A DNA stretch of 64,000 bases from Rhodobacterales bacterium HKCCE4037 (GCA_015689645.1 WVSM01000010.1:41964-105963); one strand, 5' to 3'. Positions 17,277 to 28,380 are shown, numbered from the stretch's first letter. Translations and numbers: made by a program. Notes: generated by a model not told the origin, from the sequence alone.

Positions 17277-17869
17277 CCAAACGGGTTGCGATGCTGATTT
17301 CCGGCAGCGGCTCCAACATGGTCGCGCTGGCGCAGTCGATGACCGGTGATCATCCGGCACGGCCGTGCGTGGTCATCGCGAACAATCCCGATGCCAAGGG
17401 GCTTGAGCGTGCTGCCGCCATGGGTATTCCCACGGCCTGCGTCGATCACCGGCCCTTCGCGGGGGACCGCGCCGCCTTCGAGGCGGCGCTGCAGCAAACA
17501 CTTGCCGATCATTCGCCCGACATCCTGTGCCTCGCAGGCTTCATGCGCATCCTGACCGAAGGCTTCGTGACCCCGTGGGCCGGGCGAATGTTGAACATCC
17601 ACCCGTCGCTGCTGCCGAAGTACAAGGGCCTGAACACCCATGCCCGCGCCATCGAGGCCGGCGATCCAGAGGCCGGGTGCACCGTGCACGAGGTCACGGC
17701 TGCGCTCGACGATGGGCCGATCCTTGGGCAGGCCCGCGTTGCGATCGAACCCGGTGATACTCCGGACACACTGGCCGCGCGCATCCTGCCGATGGAGCAT
17801 CAGCTCTACCCGACCGTGCTGCGCCGCTACGCTGCCGGCAACCGCTCGCCAGTCATGCTCAACGGCTGA
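17273..17869 (+). CDS. purN: Phosphoribosylglycinamide formyltransferase PurN
   Basis: GAR transformylase, 198 residues, uses 10-formyl-THF. N-terminal [11 protein letters not shown] phosphate loop, [16 protein letters not shown], and the catalytic region [19 protein letters not shown] (Asn and His) with [15 protein letters not shown] (Asp). GTG start at 17273 forms a GTGA overlap with purM, so the two purine steps are translationally coupled. Confidence 0.97.
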   Translation: MTKRVAMLISGSGSNMVALAQSMTGDHPARPCVVIANNPDAKGLERAAAMGIPTACVDHRPFAGDRAAFEAALQQTLADHSPDILCLAGFMRILTEGFVTPWAGRMLNIHPSLLPKYKGLNTHARAIEAGDPEAGCTVHEVTAALDDGPILGQARVAIEPGDTPDTLAARILPMEHQLYPTVLRRYAAGNRSPVMLNG

Positions 17870-17994
17870 CCTCGGCCAAGATCATGGGCGCATGGCCACA
17901 GTGCCGATGCGTTCGGTCCGCCTCTCTTCCCTTCGCCGCAATCCTCCTCTATCACGCGCGAACGGCCCTCCTTTCCAACAAAAACAAAGCAACC

Positions 17995-19155
17995 GTGCCC
18001 ACAACCCTGACAACCACCGAAGAACTCGCCGCCTTCTGCGACCGCGCGGCGCACGTGCCCTATGTCACCGTCGATACGGAATTTCTGCGCGAGCGGACGT
18101 ACTTCGCACAGCTCTGCCTCGTGCAGGTCGCGCTCCCCGGCGATGACGAGAGCGACGCCGTCCTGATCGACCCGCTGGCGGAAGGCATGTCTCTGGAACC
18201 GCTATACGAATTGTTCAGAAACACCAACGTTGTCAAAGTCTTCCATGCCGCGCGCCAGGATCTTGAGATCTTCCATGTCGAAGGAAACGTGGTTCCCACG
18301 CCGCTTTTCGACACGCAGGTTGCCGCGATGGTCTGCGGCTTCGGTGACCAGGTGGGCTACGAGACGCTGGTGCGCCGCATCGCCAAGGCGTCGCTCGACA
18401 AGTCCAGCCGCTTCACCGACTGGTCGCGCCGCCCGCTCAGCGATGCGCAGAAGACCTATGCCATCGCGGACGTCACGCATCTGCGCCAGATCTACGAGCA
18501 TCTCGCCGCCGAGTTGCAGCGCAGCGGGCGCACGCACTGGCTGGAAGAGGAACTGGCGCAACTCACCGATGCGTCGAATTACGTGGTCAAACCGGAAGAG
18601 GCGTGGCGGCGGCTCAAGCTGCGATCGAATTCGGGCCGGATGATCGCCATCGCGCGCGAACTGGCCGCTTTCCGCGAATCCTATGCGCAGGAACGCAACA
18701 TACCGCGCAACCGGGTGGTCAAGGACGACGCACTTCTGGAACTTGCGGGCACCAAGCCGAAATCGCTCAAGGACCTCGCGAAATCGCGGCTGCTCCTGCG
18801 CGATGCGCGCAAGGGGCCGATCGCGGAAGGCCTCATCGCCGCGGTGGAGAGGGGGTTGGCTTTGCCCAATTCCGAGGTGCCGAAACCCGTTGAGGGCAAG
18901 GACCGGTCCAACCTGAACCCGGCGCTGGCGGACCTTCTGCGCGTGCTGCTCAAGGCCAAGGCCGAGCAGGCGGGCGTGGCGCCGAAGCTGATCGCCTCGT
19001 CCAGCGATCTCGATGATATCGCGTCTGGACACACGAAGGGACCGTGGTCCTCAGGTTGGCGGCACGAAGTCTTCGGCGCGGATGCCGAGCGGCTGCTGAA
19101 GGGTGAGATCGCGCTGTCGGCCAAGGGCCAGAAGGTCAAGGCCGTTCAGCTTTGA
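17995..19155 (+). CDS. rnd: Ribonuclease D
   Basis: 3'-5' exoribonuclease of the DEDD family acting in tRNA 3' maturation, 386 residues. Exo I TVDTEFLRERTYF (Asp, Glu), Exo II KVFHAARQDLEIFH (Asp) and Exo III TYAIADVTHLRQIY (Tyr, Asp) are intact. An HRDC domain follows (LAAFRESYAQERNIPRNRVV). I choose GTG 17995 (VPTTLTTTEELAAF) because it gives the normal length; the frame upstream to 17884 adds 37 residues without family character. Confidence 0.94.
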   Translation: MPTTLTTTEELAAFCDRAAHVPYVTVDTEFLRERTYFAQLCLVQVALPGDDESDAVLIDPLAEGMSLEPLYELFRNTNVVKVFHAARQDLEIFHVEGNVVPTPLFDTQVAAMVCGFGDQVGYETLVRRIAKASLDKSSRFTDWSRRPLSDAQKTYAIADVTHLRQIYEHLAAELQRSGRTHWLEEELAQLTDASNYVVKPEEAWRRLKLRSNSGRMIAIARELAAFRESYAQERNIPRNRVVKDDALLELAGTKPKSLKDLAKSRLLLRDARKGPIAEGLIAAVERGLALPNSEVPKPVEGKDRSNLNPALADLLRVLLKAKAEQAGVAPKLIASSSDLDDIASGHTKGPWSSGWRHEVFGADAERLLKGEIALSAKGQKVKAVQL

Positions 19156-19193
19156 TTTCTTGATCTGCAACGACTTGTGTCGCGATCTTCCGG

Positions 19194-19640
19194 TCAGCGG
19201 CGTGACACGGTGCGCCGGTTCTGCGCTGCGATAACGGTGATGGAGCTGACACCGGCAAGCTCGCCATTCGTCAGCGTCACGCCGGCCACGATGGTCTGAA
19301 GGCCGGGCGTCGTGACGCGCGTGGGGGCGGCGGCGCGGAACTCGAACACGACCGCGCCGTTGTTGATCTCCGCCAGCACCAGCTCCGCATCGTAATAGCC
19401 CTGCGCAGGGGTCACGCCGGTCGCCCGCAAAATTGCACCCGAAGTCGTCTGCTCGACGGACAATTGCGTGACTTCCGTGACAAGCACGCGTGGATCGGCA
19501 GGGGTTCCCGCAGCGCGATCCGGATCCACTCGAACTCGCTGCTCACGCTCCCCACCAAACCAGTTCAGCGGGTTCAGGCGGCTGTCGCAGGCCGCGACGG
19601 ACAGGGTCAAAGACAGAACGAGAATGGCGCGCAACAGCAT
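19194..19640 (-). CDS. Putative outer-membrane lipoprotein (148 aa)
   Basis: Signal peptide MLLRAILVLSLTLSVAAC with lipobox VAAC, so the mature protein starts at Cys18. The rest (DSRLNPLNWFGGERE, then beta-rich sequence with GGVTPAQGYYDAELV-like strands) has no domain I can name; similar lipoproteins occur in Rhodobacteraceae. Start ATG 19640 fits the signal peptide; the frame is open further upstream without purpose. Convergent with rnd (39 bp), divergent from sufE. Confidence 0.7.
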   Translation of the reverse strand: MLLRAILVLSLTLSVAACDSRLNPLNWFGGEREQRVRVDPDRAAGTPADPRVLVTEVTQLSVEQTTSGAILRATGVTPAQGYYDAELVLAEINNGAVVFEFRAAAPTRVTTPGLQTIVAGVTLTNGELAGVSSITVIAAQNRRTVSRR

Positions 19641-19784
19641 CAAGGGACCCTTTAGGCAGTCGGATTTTCTCCTGCCTAGCGGATCGGGCACGGCTTGGGA
19701 AGCGATGCCGGGCCGCCGCTGGCCTTTACCTTCGCCGATGCAGCGCCTAGGTCACGGGGAACGGACGCCCGCAGGAGCATCGCC

Positions 19785-20195
19785 ATGGCCGCTGAAGCCT
19801 TTGAAGACATCGCGGAAACCTTTGAATTCCTTGATGATTGGGAGGAACGGTATCGCCACGTGATCGAGCTTGGCAAAGCCATGGAGCCGCTGGACGACGC
19901 GGTGAAAGTGCCCGCAACCAAGGTCGACGGCTGCGCCAGCCAGGTCTGGATTCTGCCCCGGATCGAAGGCGACCGGTTCGATTTCCAGGGAGACAGCGAC
20001 GCCATCATCGTGCGGGGCCTGATCGCGGTGCTGCACGCCCTTTACGGCGGGTTGACCCACGAAGAGGTTCTGGCGGTGGACGCCCCGGCCGAACTGGGGC
20101 GGTTGGGGCTGGACGAACACCTGTCCTCGCAGCGGTCCAACGGCGTGCGCGCGATGGTGGAGCGGATCCGGCTCTTGGCGTCGGAAGCTGCCTGA
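19785..20195 (+). CDS. sufE: Sulfur acceptor protein SufE
   Basis: SufE family, 136 residues. It takes persulfide sulfur from a SufS-type cysteine desulfurase for Fe-S cluster assembly. The conserved Cys sits in KVDGCASQVW (about residue 47), followed by the SDAIIVRGLIAVL segment. ATG 19785 has AGGAG eight bases before it; upstream extension is unlikely. No other suf genes are near, so it acts in trans. Ends at a terminator shared with gltA. Confidence 0.93.
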   Translation: MAAEAFEDIAETFEFLDDWEERYRHVIELGKAMEPLDDAVKVPATKVDGCASQVWILPRIEGDRFDFQGDSDAIIVRGLIAVLHALYGGLTHEEVLAVDAPAELGRLGLDEHLSSQRSNGVRAMVERIRLLASEAA

Positions 20196-20215
20196 GCTGC
20201 CTATCGCCAAAGCAA

Positions 20216-20242
20216 AACGGCCGCCCGGATGGGGCGGCCGTT
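20216..20242. terminator. Bidirectional terminator between sufE and gltA
   Basis: 11-bp perfect stem AACGGCCGCCC (20216-20226) with GGGCGGCCGTT (20232-20242), 5-nt loop. It lies between two convergent genes, 20 bp from each stop. T runs are short, so strength is uncertain. Confidence 0.75.
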
Positions 20243-20261
20243 CGCGTTTGATCAGGCGGGA

Positions 20262-21560
20262 TCAGCGATCTTCGATCGGAACGTAATCGCGCAGCGTCTC
20301 GCCCATGTAGAGCTGGCGCGGGCGACCGATCTTGAGCGCCGGATCGTTCAGCTGCTCCTTCCACTGCGAGATCCAGCCGACGGTCCGCGACAGCGCGAAG
20401 ATCGGCGTGAACATCGAGGTGGGGAAGCCCATCGCTTCAAGGATGATGCCCGAGTAGAAATCGACGTTCGGGAACAGTTTCTTGTCGGCGAAATACGGGT
20501 CGTTCAGCGCGGCTTTCTCAAGCTCCTTGGCGACCTGCAGCTTCGGGTTGTCCTCGACACCCAGCAGGTCCAGAACCTCGTCGGCGGATTTCTTCATCAC
20601 CGTCGCCCGGGGATCGAAGTTCTTGTAGACGCGGTGGCCAAAGCCCATCAGGCGGTAGTCGTCGTTCTTGTCCTTTGCACGGGCGATGAACTCGGGGATA
20701 CGATCGACCGAGCCGATCTCTTCCAGCATTTCAAGGCAGGCCTGGTTCGCACCGCCGTGGGCCGGGCCCCAGAGGCACGCTATACCGGCGGCGATACAGG
20801 CGAACGGGTTCGCGCCCGAGGACGAGGCAAGCCGCACGGTCGAGGTCGAGGCGTTCTGCTCGTGGTCGGCATGCAGCGTGAAGATCCGGTCCATGGCTGT
20901 CTCGAGGATCGGGTCGACGACATATTCCTCGGCCGGAACCGCGAAGCACATCCGCAGGAAGTTCGCGGCATAGCTGAGGTCGTTGCGCGGATAGACGAAG
21001 GGCTGACCGATCGAGTATTTGTAGGCCCAGGCCGCGATCGTCGGCATCTTGGCGATCAGGCGATGCGAGGCGATCTCGCGCTGGCGCGGATCGTTGATGT
21101 CCGTCGAGTCGTGGTAGAAGGCCGACATCGCACCGACAACACCCACCATCGTGGCCATGGGATGCGCATCGCGCCGGAACCCGCGGAAGAAGTTCTGCAT
21201 CTGCTCGTGCAGCATCGTGTGGCGGGTGATCGTGGTCTCGAATTCGTCCAGCTCGTCCTTGCGGGGCAGGTAGCCGTAAAGCAGCAGGAAGCAGACCTCG
21301 AGATAGTGCGAGTGCTCGGCAAGCTGGTCGATCGGGTAGCCGCGGTGGAGCAGTTCACCCTTGTTGCCATCGATGAACGTGATCGCGCTTTCGCACGCCG
21401 AGGTCGAGGTGAAGCCGGGGTCGTGGGTGAACACGCCCGCCGTGCTGTAAAGCTTGCCGATGTCGATCACATCGGGGCCGGCAGTGGGGGAATGCATCGG
21501 CAATTCGTAGGAATTACCGTCGATCGTCAAGGTGGCGGTTCTGGTCTGGTCGTCGGCCAT
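20262..21560 (-). CDS. gltA: Citrate synthase
   Basis: Type II (hexameric-type) citrate synthase, 432 residues; condenses oxaloacetate and acetyl-CoA. Visible signatures: [27 protein letters not shown] segment (here [18 protein letters not shown], catalytic His), [15 protein letters not shown] and [15 protein letters not shown] (catalytic His), with the C-terminal Asp in [12 protein letters not shown] 21560 (MADDQTRT) has AAGGGA upstream. It follows gltX on the same strand after 80 bp, the usual alphaproteobacterial order. Confidence 0.97.
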   Translation of the reverse strand: MADDQTRTATLTIDGNSYELPMHSPTAGPDVIDIGKLYSTAGVFTHDPGFTSTSACESAITFIDGNKGELLHRGYPIDQLAEHSHYLEVCFLLLYGYLPRKDELDEFETTITRHTMLHEQMQNFFRGFRRDAHPMATMVGVVGAMSAFYHDSTDINDPRQREIASHRLIAKMPTIAAWAYKYSIGQPFVYPRNDLSYAANFLRMCFAVPAEEYVVDPILETAMDRIFTLHADHEQNASTSTVRLASSSGANPFACIAAGIACLWGPAHGGANQACLEMLEEIGSVDRIPEFIARAKDKNDDYRLMGFGHRVYKNFDPRATVMKKSADEVLDLLGVEDNPKLQVAKELEKAALNDPYFADKKLFPNVDFYSGIILEAMGFPTSMFTPIFALSRTVGWISQWKEQLNDPALKIGRPRQLYMGETLRDYVPIEDR

Positions 21561-21640
21561 GTTCGTCCCTTCAGGCAACTGCGCACCGGCGGGATGCCGG
21601 TGGGGCAGGGGACGGGTCGTCCCCGAAAAGCCCCCCCATT

Positions 21641-23056
21641 TCAGGTGTTCGGGGAGGCTGCATCTGTCAGTCGGGCGAGGGTTTCGTCACGCCCCAAGAC
21701 AAGCATCATGTCGAACACCGAAGGGCTGACCATCCGTCCCGACAGGGCCGCGCGCAGCGGACCGGCAAGCTTGCCGAACTTCAACCCGTGGGAGTCTGCG
21801 GTGGCGTTCAGAACGCCCTCCAGCGTGTCTCTGGACCAGCTAGCATTCTGCAACTGCGCAGTCAATTCCAACAGTATACCACGGGATACCGCGTCAAGGC
21901 TCGCTTCCGCCTTCTCGTCCCGCTCCAGGGGCCGTTTTTCCAATACAAACCGGGCCTTATCCAGAATGTCGGGCAGGTTCTTCGCCCGATCCTTGAGGCA
22001 ATACATCGCGGCGAGAAGCCCATCTTTCTGCGCCTGCGAAAGGGGCGGCTGGTTTGTCAGGGCAAGGTAGAAGCCAATCTGTTCGACAAGCTCTCCGTCG
22101 TCGCTTTGCGCGATATGCCAGCCGGTGACATTGGCCAATTTCTTCATATCGAGCCGCGCCGGAGATTTGCCGATGCCCTTGAGGTCGAACCACTCCCTTG
22201 CCTGCTCGTCAGTGAACAACTCGTCATCCCCGTGCGACCAGCCAAGCCGCGCGAGGTAATTGCGCATCGCCGCCGCTGGAATGCCCATCTCGGCATATTC
22301 CATGACGCCGGTCGCGCCGTGCCGCTTGCTCAGTTTCTTGCCATCCTCGCCATGGATCAGGGGAATGTGCGCCCAGACCGGCTCGTCCCAATCGTTCGCG
22401 CGATAAACCTGGATCTGGCGCGCCGCGTTGTTGAGGTGATCGTCGCCCCGGATCACGTGGGTCACGCCCATGTCGTGATCGTCGACTACGACCGCATGCA
22501 TGTAGGTGGGCGTGCCATCCGAGCGCAGCAGGATCATGTCGTCGAGCGTCGCGTTCTGGATCGTCACGTCCCCCTGCACCTTGTCCGCGATCACCGTGGT
22601 GCCTTCACGTGGGGCCTTCAGGCGAATGACGTAGGGCGCATCGGGATGCTCAGCCTCCGGCACATCCCGCCAGGGGCTCAGGAACAGCGTGCTTTCGCCC
22701 TTTTCGCGGGCGGCCTCGCGGAAGGCGGCGATCTCCTCCTGCGTCGAGAAACACTTGTAGGCCGAGCCGTTCGCCAACATCTGCTCGGCCACGTCCCGGT
22801 GGCGCGGCGCGCGCTCGAACTGGCTGACCGCCTCGCCATCGTAATCCAGCCCCAGCCAGGCCATGCCGTCGAGGATCGCTTGCGTCGCCTCGGGCGTGGA
22901 GCGTTCGCGGTCCGTATCCTCGATCCGCAAAAGGAACCTGCCTCCGTTCGCCCGCGCGAAAAGCCAGTTGAACAGCCCCGTCCGCGCCGTTCCGATATGC
23001 ATCATGCCGGTCGGCGAAGGGGCGATGCGGGTGACGATCTGGGTCTCATTGGACAT
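21641..23056 (-). CDS. gltX: Glutamyl-tRNA synthetase
   Basis: Class I synthetase, 471 residues. HIGH-type motif [18 protein letters not shown] near residue 10, [14 protein letters not shown], and KMSKS-type [15 protein letters not shown] near 245, with the helical anticodon-binding domain at the C-terminus. HIGT replaces HIGH, which is common in one of the two GltX paralogs of alphaproteobacteria; whether this copy charges tRNA-Glu, tRNA-Gln or both cannot be told here, though gatB at 49.7 kb shows the transamidation route exists. Upstream of gltA, divergent from comEC. Confidence 0.96.
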   Translation of the reverse strand: MSNETQIVTRIAPSPTGMMHIGTARTGLFNWLFARANGGRFLLRIEDTDRERSTPEATQAILDGMAWLGLDYDGEAVSQFERAPRHRDVAEQMLANGSAYKCFSTQEEIAAFREAAREKGESTLFLSPWRDVPEAEHPDAPYVIRLKAPREGTTVIADKVQGDVTIQNATLDDMILLRSDGTPTYMHAVVVDDHDMGVTHVIRGDDHLNNAARQIQVYRANDWDEPVWAHIPLIHGEDGKKLSKRHGATGVMEYAEMGIPAAAMRNYLARLGWSHGDDELFTDEQAREWFDLKGIGKSPARLDMKKLANVTGWHIAQSDDGELVEQIGFYLALTNQPPLSQAQKDGLLAAMYCLKDRAKNLPDILDKARFVLEKRPLERDEKAEASLDAVSRGILLELTAQLQNASWSRDTLEGVLNATADSHGLKFGKLAGPLRAALSGRMVSPSVFDMMLVLGRDETLARLTDAASPNT

Positions 23057-23222
23057 CAGGGGCCTTTCCAGCGGGTCACCGATCCGGGCCCGCGTTAACC
23101 ATTCCTAAACCACGTCGTGGCAGCTTCGGGCGGGTAGCTAGAGCGCCGCCCGGGCCGTGTGAAGCGGTTTTCGGATCATTCTGCGCGTTCTGCATAACCT
23201 CGCTTCGGGAAGGGCGACAAGG

Positions 23223-25352
23223 GTGAAGGCGGTTGCGATCCTGAGGGCGGCGAACGCGGTCCAGCAGGGCCAGCGCGGGGCGCTGATGCCGTGGTCGGCA
23301 GTGTGCCTCGGCATTGGCGTCGCGATCTATTTTGCCTTGCCGGTCGAGCCGGAATTGATCGGATACGGCGGCGCGGCGGTGATTTTCTGCCTCGGCGTGG
23401 TGCTGTTCGCATGGCGTCGCGAGGGTCTGGGACCCTTGGGCATTGCCCTCGCGCTCGTTGCGCTCGGGCTGGGGGCGGCGGGCTTCCGCGCCCACCAGGT
23501 CGCCGGCCCGGTCATGGATTTCCGCTATTACGGCCCGATCGAGGGGCGCATCGTCGATATCGACCGCTCCGCAAGCGATGCGATCCGCCTGACACTCGAC
23601 CGCGTGCGCCTCGACGATGTGCGCAACGTGCCGCTTCGGGTGCGCGTCTCGCTCCACGGCGACCAGGGCTACATTGACCCGGTGCCCGGCGCCGTAGTGA
23701 TGATGACGGGCCATCTCTCTCCTCCGGGTGGCGCGGCGGAACCCGGGGGGTTCGATTTCCAGCGCCACGCGTGGTTTCAATCCATCGGCGGCGTCGGCTA
23801 CACCCGAATTCCCGCCCTGCTGCTCGAACCGCCCGAACCCGGCGACCAACGCCTGTTCTCGCTGAGGATGCAGCTTTCGGCCGCGGTTCAGGCGGCGATC
23901 CCGGGACAGCCGGGCGCCTTCGCGGCGGCGGTGCTGACCGGCGACCGCTCGGGTCTGCAACAGGGCCCGATCGAGGATATGCGCGACAGCAACATCGCGC
24001 ATCTCCTGGCGATTTCGGGCCTGCACATGGGGCTTCTGACCGGCTTCGTCTATGCGGCCCTGCGCCTCTGCCTCGCGCTGGTCCCGCCTTTGGCCCTGCG
24101 CTACCCGATCCGCAAATGGGCCGCCGTGGGCGCGCTGGTCTCTGGCGCGTTTTACCTCGCGCTGTCAGGCGGCAATGTCGCGACCGAACGGGCCTTCATC
24201 CAGATCGCGGTCATGTTCACCGCCGTTTTGCTGGACAGGCGTGCGATCACCCTGCGCTCCGTCGCCATCGCCGCCATCATCGTGCTTCTCAGGCGGCCCG
24301 AGACGCTGATGTCCCCAGGCTTCCAGATGTCGTTTGCCGCCACCACTGCGCTGGTCGCTGCCTTCAACGCGCTGCAGGGGGCAGTATGGATGAAGACCTG
24401 GCCCCGTTGGGTGAAAGGCCTCTGGGCGCTTTTGGTGTCCTCCGCCGTCGCGGGCGCGGCCACGGCCCCCTTCGCGGCGGCCCATTTCAACCGGCTGGCG
24501 GTCTACGGGCTTCTGGCAAACCTGCTGACCGTCCCCGTGATGGGCTCCGTCGTGATCCCCTTCGCGGTCGTGGCGCTGCTCCTTGCCCCTTTCGGCCTGT
24601 CGTGGCTGGCCTTCTGGGTGATGGACAAGGCCCTGACATGGATCCTCGCCGTCGCCGAACGTGTCGCCGACCTGCCCGGCGCGGTGGAGATGGTGCAAAG
24701 TCCGCCCGGCGCCGTGCTGGCCCTGATCGCGCTTGGCGGTCTCGGCCTGTGCCTCTGGCAGGGGTGGGGGCGCTGGGTGCTTTCGCTGCCATTGGGTCTC
24801 GCGATGCTGCTCTGGGCCGGGGCGGAGCGTCCCGCGCTTCTGATCTCCGAAAGCGGCGCATTGGTGGGGCACATGACGGAGCAGGGCCGCGCCCTCAGCC
24901 GCCCGCGTGGCGATGGCTTCGTCGCCGGCATCTGGCTCGAGAACGATGGCGATCCGGCAGACCAGGAGGCCGCCGCCGCGCGGCCTGCGTGGGAGGCGGC
25001 GGGGGCCGGGCAAATAACCCGCTTAGGAGACCGGAGCCTCTGGCACGGCACCGGCCGCGCCGCCGCGCAGGACGCCGCCGACGCGTGCGCCACCCATGAC
25101 GTTGTCGTTGTCAACGAATGGCCGGAAGACCCGCCCGCGTCGCTGACGGACGCCGAGGCCGAGACCCTCGCTCGGCTCTCCGCGCCCACCCAACGCGCCG
25201 GCGCCGCCAATGCCCAACCTGCGGCCGGGTGCCTCCTGCTCAGCCCCATGGTCCTGTCCCGCACCGGTGCCATTGCCCTCTCCGTCGGACCCTCTGGCCT
25301 CCGCCTCGACACTGCCCGCGCCCATCAGGGCCAGCGCCTCTGGTCGCCTTAA
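23223..25352 (+). CDS. comEC: ComEC/Rec2-family DNA-uptake channel protein
   Basis: Inner-membrane protein of 709 residues, GTG start. N-terminal hydrophobic DUF4131 region (about 20-200), then the Competence (ComEC) domain at about 215-500 with DSNIAHLLAISGLHMGLLTGF, the family signature, and many membrane segments. The C-terminal 170 residues show no HxHxDH, so the beta-lactamase-like nuclease domain of Gram-positive ComEC seems absent or degenerate. Role: passage of single-stranded DNA across the inner membrane. Convergent order with lexA is usual in this family, but here 33 kb separates them. Confidence 0.92.
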   Translation: MKAVAILRAANAVQQGQRGALMPWSAVCLGIGVAIYFALPVEPELIGYGGAAVIFCLGVVLFAWRREGLGPLGIALALVALGLGAAGFRAHQVAGPVMDFRYYGPIEGRIVDIDRSASDAIRLTLDRVRLDDVRNVPLRVRVSLHGDQGYIDPVPGAVVMMTGHLSPPGGAAEPGGFDFQRHAWFQSIGGVGYTRIPALLLEPPEPGDQRLFSLRMQLSAAVQAAIPGQPGAFAAAVLTGDRSGLQQGPIEDMRDSNIAHLLAISGLHMGLLTGFVYAALRLCLALVPPLALRYPIRKWAAVGALVSGAFYLALSGGNVATERAFIQIAVMFTAVLLDRRAITLRSVAIAAIIVLLRRPETLMSPGFQMSFAATTALVAAFNALQGAVWMKTWPRWVKGLWALLVSSAVAGAATAPFAAAHFNRLAVYGLLANLLTVPVMGSVVIPFAVVALLLAPFGLSWLAFWVMDKALTWILAVAERVADLPGAVEMVQSPPGAVLALIALGGLGLCLWQGWGRWVLSLPLGLAMLLWAGAERPALLISESGALVGHMTEQGRALSRPRGDGFVAGIWLENDGDPADQEAAAARPAWEAAGAGQITRLGDRSLWHGTGRAAAQDAADACATHDVVVVNEWPEDPPASLTDAEAETLARLSAPTQRAGAANAQPAAGCLLLSPMVLSRTGAIALSVGPSGLRLDTARAHQGQRLWSP

Positions 25353-25436
25353 TCGCGCAACCTGCCCATCTTTGTTCCATGAAAATGCAAAGTCCGCCCT
25401 CTGGTCCGGACGCAGACCTCCGCTATCTCTCGCCCC

Positions 25437-25586
25437 ATGGCCAAGATGCGCAAGAAATCCGATCTGCCGCAGAAAACCTGCGCAACCTGCGGGCGTCCGT
25501 TCTCGTGGCGCCGCAAATGGGCAGCCGTCTGGGACGAAGTCCGCTATTGCTCGGACCGGTGCCGTGCAGCGAGACCGAAAGCCTGA
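25437..25586 (+). CDS. DUF2256 zinc-ribbon mini-protein (49 aa)
   Basis: 49-residue protein of the DUF2256 family. Family pattern is complete: [35 protein letters not shown], with Cys15, Cys18, Cys38 and Cys42 as a probable zinc site and the conserved aromatic residues. Start at 25437 or three codons later at 25446. Function unknown; in other bacteria members are often beside photolyase-like genes, which is not the case here. It lies between comEC and glcB on the plus strand. Confidence 0.85.
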   Translation: MAKMRKKSDLPQKTCATCGRPFSWRRKWAAVWDEVRYCSDRCRAARPKA

Positions 25587-25651
25587 GCGCGCTTGTCCAT
25601 GTCCGGCGCCTGTCCTAGACCGTTACCGGATTGCTAAACCGGAGGGACAAA

Positions 25652-27790
25652 ATGGCGGATCGCGTGAACAGGGACGGCCTGCAGGTCGCGGCGGAACTGG
25701 CCGATTTCATCGAAACGCAGGCCATGCCCGATACCGGCGTCGACCCTGCCGACTTCTGGAGCGCGTTTTCAGGCCTATTGCACGATCTTGCCCCGAAAAA
25801 CGCGGCCCTCCTCGAAAAACGCGAAAGCCTGCAAAGCCAGATCGACCAGTGGCACATCGCCCACCGCGATGCCCCCCATGATCCCGACGCCTACAAGGCC
25901 ATGCTGGAAGAGATTGGCTACCTCATCCCCGAGGGCGACGATTTCCACATCGACACGTCGAAGATCGACCCCGAGATTGCCACCGTCGCCGGGCCGCAGC
26001 TTGTCGTTCCGATCACGAACGCCCGCTTCGCGCTCAACGCTGCCAATGCCCGTTGGGGCAGCCTTTACGACGCCTTCTACGGCACCGACGCGATGGGCAG
26101 CCTGCCTGCTCCCGGCGGATACGACCGGGGCCGGGGGGCACGCGTGGTGGCGCGGGTCCGCGTGTTCCTCGATGACACCTTCCCGATCGAAGGCACATCC
26201 CACGCCGACGTGCGCCGTTACCACGTCGAAAAGGGGGCGCTGCTTGTCGACGACAAGCCGCTCTCTGACCCGGGCCAATTCGCAGGCTACCGCGGCCACC
26301 CGAAAGCCCCTGATGCGGTGCTGCTGGTCAACAACGGCCTGCACGTCGAACTCGTCTTCGACCGTGCCCACAACATCGGCGCCCGCGACCAGGCGGGCCT
26401 CGCCGATGTGCGGGTCGAGGCGGCGGTCAGCGCGATCATGGATTGCGAGGATTCCGTTGCCTGCGTCGACGCCGAGGACAAGGTTCTGGCCTATTCCAAC
26501 TGGCTCGGCCTGATGAAGGGCGATCTGGAGGAGACGTTCGAGAAGGGCGGCAAGCAGATGACCCGCCGCCTGGCCGAGGACAAGGTCTTCACCGGCCCGG
26601 ACGGGGCGGAGGTGTCGGTCAAGGGCCGCGCGCTCATGCTGATCCGCAACGTCGGCCACCTCATGACGAACCCCGCGATCCTTCTGAAAGACGGGTCCGA
26701 GGCTTACGAAGGCCTGATGGACGCGATGATCACGATGCTCATCGCCAAGCATGACCTCGCACGCGACGGCGGCAATTCCGTCGCCGGCAGCGTCTACGTG
26801 GTCAAGCCCAAGATGCACGGCCCCGAGGAAGTGGCCTTTTCCGACGAGATCTTCACCCGCGTCGAAGCGGCGTTGGGGATGGAGCAATACACCGTCAAAC
26901 TCGGCATCATGGATGAGGAACGGCGGACGTCGGTCAACCTCAAGGAATGTATCCGCGCCGCCAAGCATCGTGTTGCCTTCATCAACACGGGCTTTCTCGA
27001 CCGCACCGGCGACGAGATTCACACCTCGATGGAGGCGGGCCCGTTCTCCCGCAAGGATTTCATCAAGCGCAAGTCGTGGATCACGGCCTACGAGAACCAG
27101 AACGTCGATATCGGCCTCGAATGCGGGCTGCGGGGCCGCGCGCAGATCGGCAAGGGCATGTGGGCCAAGCCAGACGCCATGGCCGAGATGCTCGAGACCA
27201 AGATCGAACACCCCCGTGCGGGGGCGAATTGCGCCTGGGTTCCATCGCCTACGGCCGCGACGCTCCACGCGCTCCATTACCACAAGGTGAACGTGGCCGA
27301 GGTTCAGAAGAAGCTCGAGAAAGGCGGTCGCCGCGCCTATGTCACGGCGCTTCTGGACATCCCGCTCGCCTCCTATCGCCGCTGGACGCCCGAGCAGGTC
27401 ATCCGCGAGGTCGAGAACAATGCGCAGGGCATCCTCGGCTACGTTGTGCGTTGGGTCGATCAGGGCGTCGGCTGCTCCAAGGTGCCGGACATCAACGGTG
27501 TCGAACTGATGGAAGACCGCGCCACCTGCCGGATCAGCGCGCAGCACATCGCCAACTGGCTGCACCATGGTGTCGTCAGCGAGATCGAAGTGGGCGAGGT
27601 CTTCCGCCGCATGGCCGAGGTCGTGGACGCGCAGAACGCGGACGATCCGAACTACCGCCCGATGGCTCCGGGTTTCAACGGCATCGCCTACGCCGCCGCG
27701 CTCGACCTGGTGCTGAAAGGGCGGGAGCAACCTTCGGGCTATACCGAGCCGGTGCTGCACGCCCGCAGGCTGGAGTGGAAGGCGGCCTGA
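25652..27790 (+). CDS. glcB: Malate synthase G
   Basis: Condenses glyoxylate and acetyl-CoA to malate, 712 residues, the length of isoform G. Visible: [26 protein letters not shown] (metal-binding Glu and Asp), [49 protein letters not shown] segment and [24 protein letters not shown] segment with catalytic residues, plus [17 protein letters not shown] near the end. ATG 25652 ([10 protein letters not shown]) is preceded by GGAGGG. A convergent cytochrome b gene ends 13 bp away. No isocitrate lyase is in the window. Confidence 0.97.
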   Translation: MADRVNRDGLQVAAELADFIETQAMPDTGVDPADFWSAFSGLLHDLAPKNAALLEKRESLQSQIDQWHIAHRDAPHDPDAYKAMLEEIGYLIPEGDDFHIDTSKIDPEIATVAGPQLVVPITNARFALNAANARWGSLYDAFYGTDAMGSLPAPGGYDRGRGARVVARVRVFLDDTFPIEGTSHADVRRYHVEKGALLVDDKPLSDPGQFAGYRGHPKAPDAVLLVNNGLHVELVFDRAHNIGARDQAGLADVRVEAAVSAIMDCEDSVACVDAEDKVLAYSNWLGLMKGDLEETFEKGGKQMTRRLAEDKVFTGPDGAEVSVKGRALMLIRNVGHLMTNPAILLKDGSEAYEGLMDAMITMLIAKHDLARDGGNSVAGSVYVVKPKMHGPEEVAFSDEIFTRVEAALGMEQYTVKLGIMDEERRTSVNLKECIRAAKHRVAFINTGFLDRTGDEIHTSMEAGPFSRKDFIKRKSWITAYENQNVDIGLECGLRGRAQIGKGMWAKPDAMAEMLETKIEHPRAGANCAWVPSPTAATLHALHYHKVNVAEVQKKLEKGGRRAYVTALLDIPLASYRRWTPEQVIREVENNAQGILGYVVRWVDQGVGCSKVPDINGVELMEDRATCRISAQHIANWLHHGVVSEIEVGEVFRRMAEVVDAQNADDPNYRPMAPGFNGIAYAAALDLVLKGREQPSGYTEPVLHARRLEWKAA

Positions 27791-27803
27791 GGGGGCAGCG
27801 GCT

Positions 27804-28289
27804 TCAGCGGTCCCGCGGTGTGAACATCCGGCTCATGGTGCTGTCCCCTGCCATGGCGGAATGCAGGATCGCAGCCAAGGCGTGACCGAGCGCCACGAGC
27901 AGGAAGCCGTTGGCCGCCAGCTCATGCAGGTCGCCCATATCCTCGATCCCCGCACCCCATGTCAGCATTCCGCTGAGCGGCACGGCGAACATCAGAAGGT
28001 ACAGCAGGCGGTGGCCCCAATGGGCGGCCAATTGCACGGGCGGGCTTCCAGTCGGCTCCGGTGCGCCGGAGCGCAGGCGAACCACCAGTCGGATGACCGC
28101 CAGCAGCAGGACGGATATGCCGAGCCAGACGTGCAGCGGGGCACCGGCAAGCGGGGCGAGATCGGCGTCGAGCCGCGCCTCCAGCACATCGTCCATATCT
28201 TCGCTGGCCAGCCATGCGGCGACGACCAGCGTGGCGATGGTCCAGTGCAGGGCAATCTGCAGGCGGGTGTATCCGGTGGTTGGCGTCAC
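27804..28289 (-). CDS. Cytochrome b561-family protein
   Basis: 161 residues, four membrane helices, di-heme cytochrome b561 (CybB) type. Likely heme His residues: LQIALHWTIATLV near 15, LAGAPLHVWLGISVLL near 53, VQLAAHWGHRLLYLL near 90 and LVALGHALAAILH near 135. GTG start at 28289 with GAGGAG upstream. Probably moves electrons between quinol and a periplasmic acceptor. A second member at 29457 shows the same layout; they are not in one operon. Confidence 0.85.
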   Translation of the reverse strand: MTPTTGYTRLQIALHWTIATLVVAAWLASEDMDDVLEARLDADLAPLAGAPLHVWLGISVLLLAVIRLVVRLRSGAPEPTGSPPVQLAAHWGHRLLYLLMFAVPLSGMLTWGAGIEDMGDLHELAANGFLLVALGHALAAILHSAMAGDSTMSRMFTPRDR

Positions 28290-28380
28290 GGGAGGGCTCC
28301 TCGACTCAAGGTTCGCCCTCCGATCCTATCCGCCATGCGCTCGTCCGTGCGCGCGACGAAGCGCCACTGCGATGTCGGTC

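Noticed and set aside
21872..21890. GTATACC-like sequence resembling the operator at 7441
   Set aside because: Inside gltX coding sequence, only a partial match and not palindromic.
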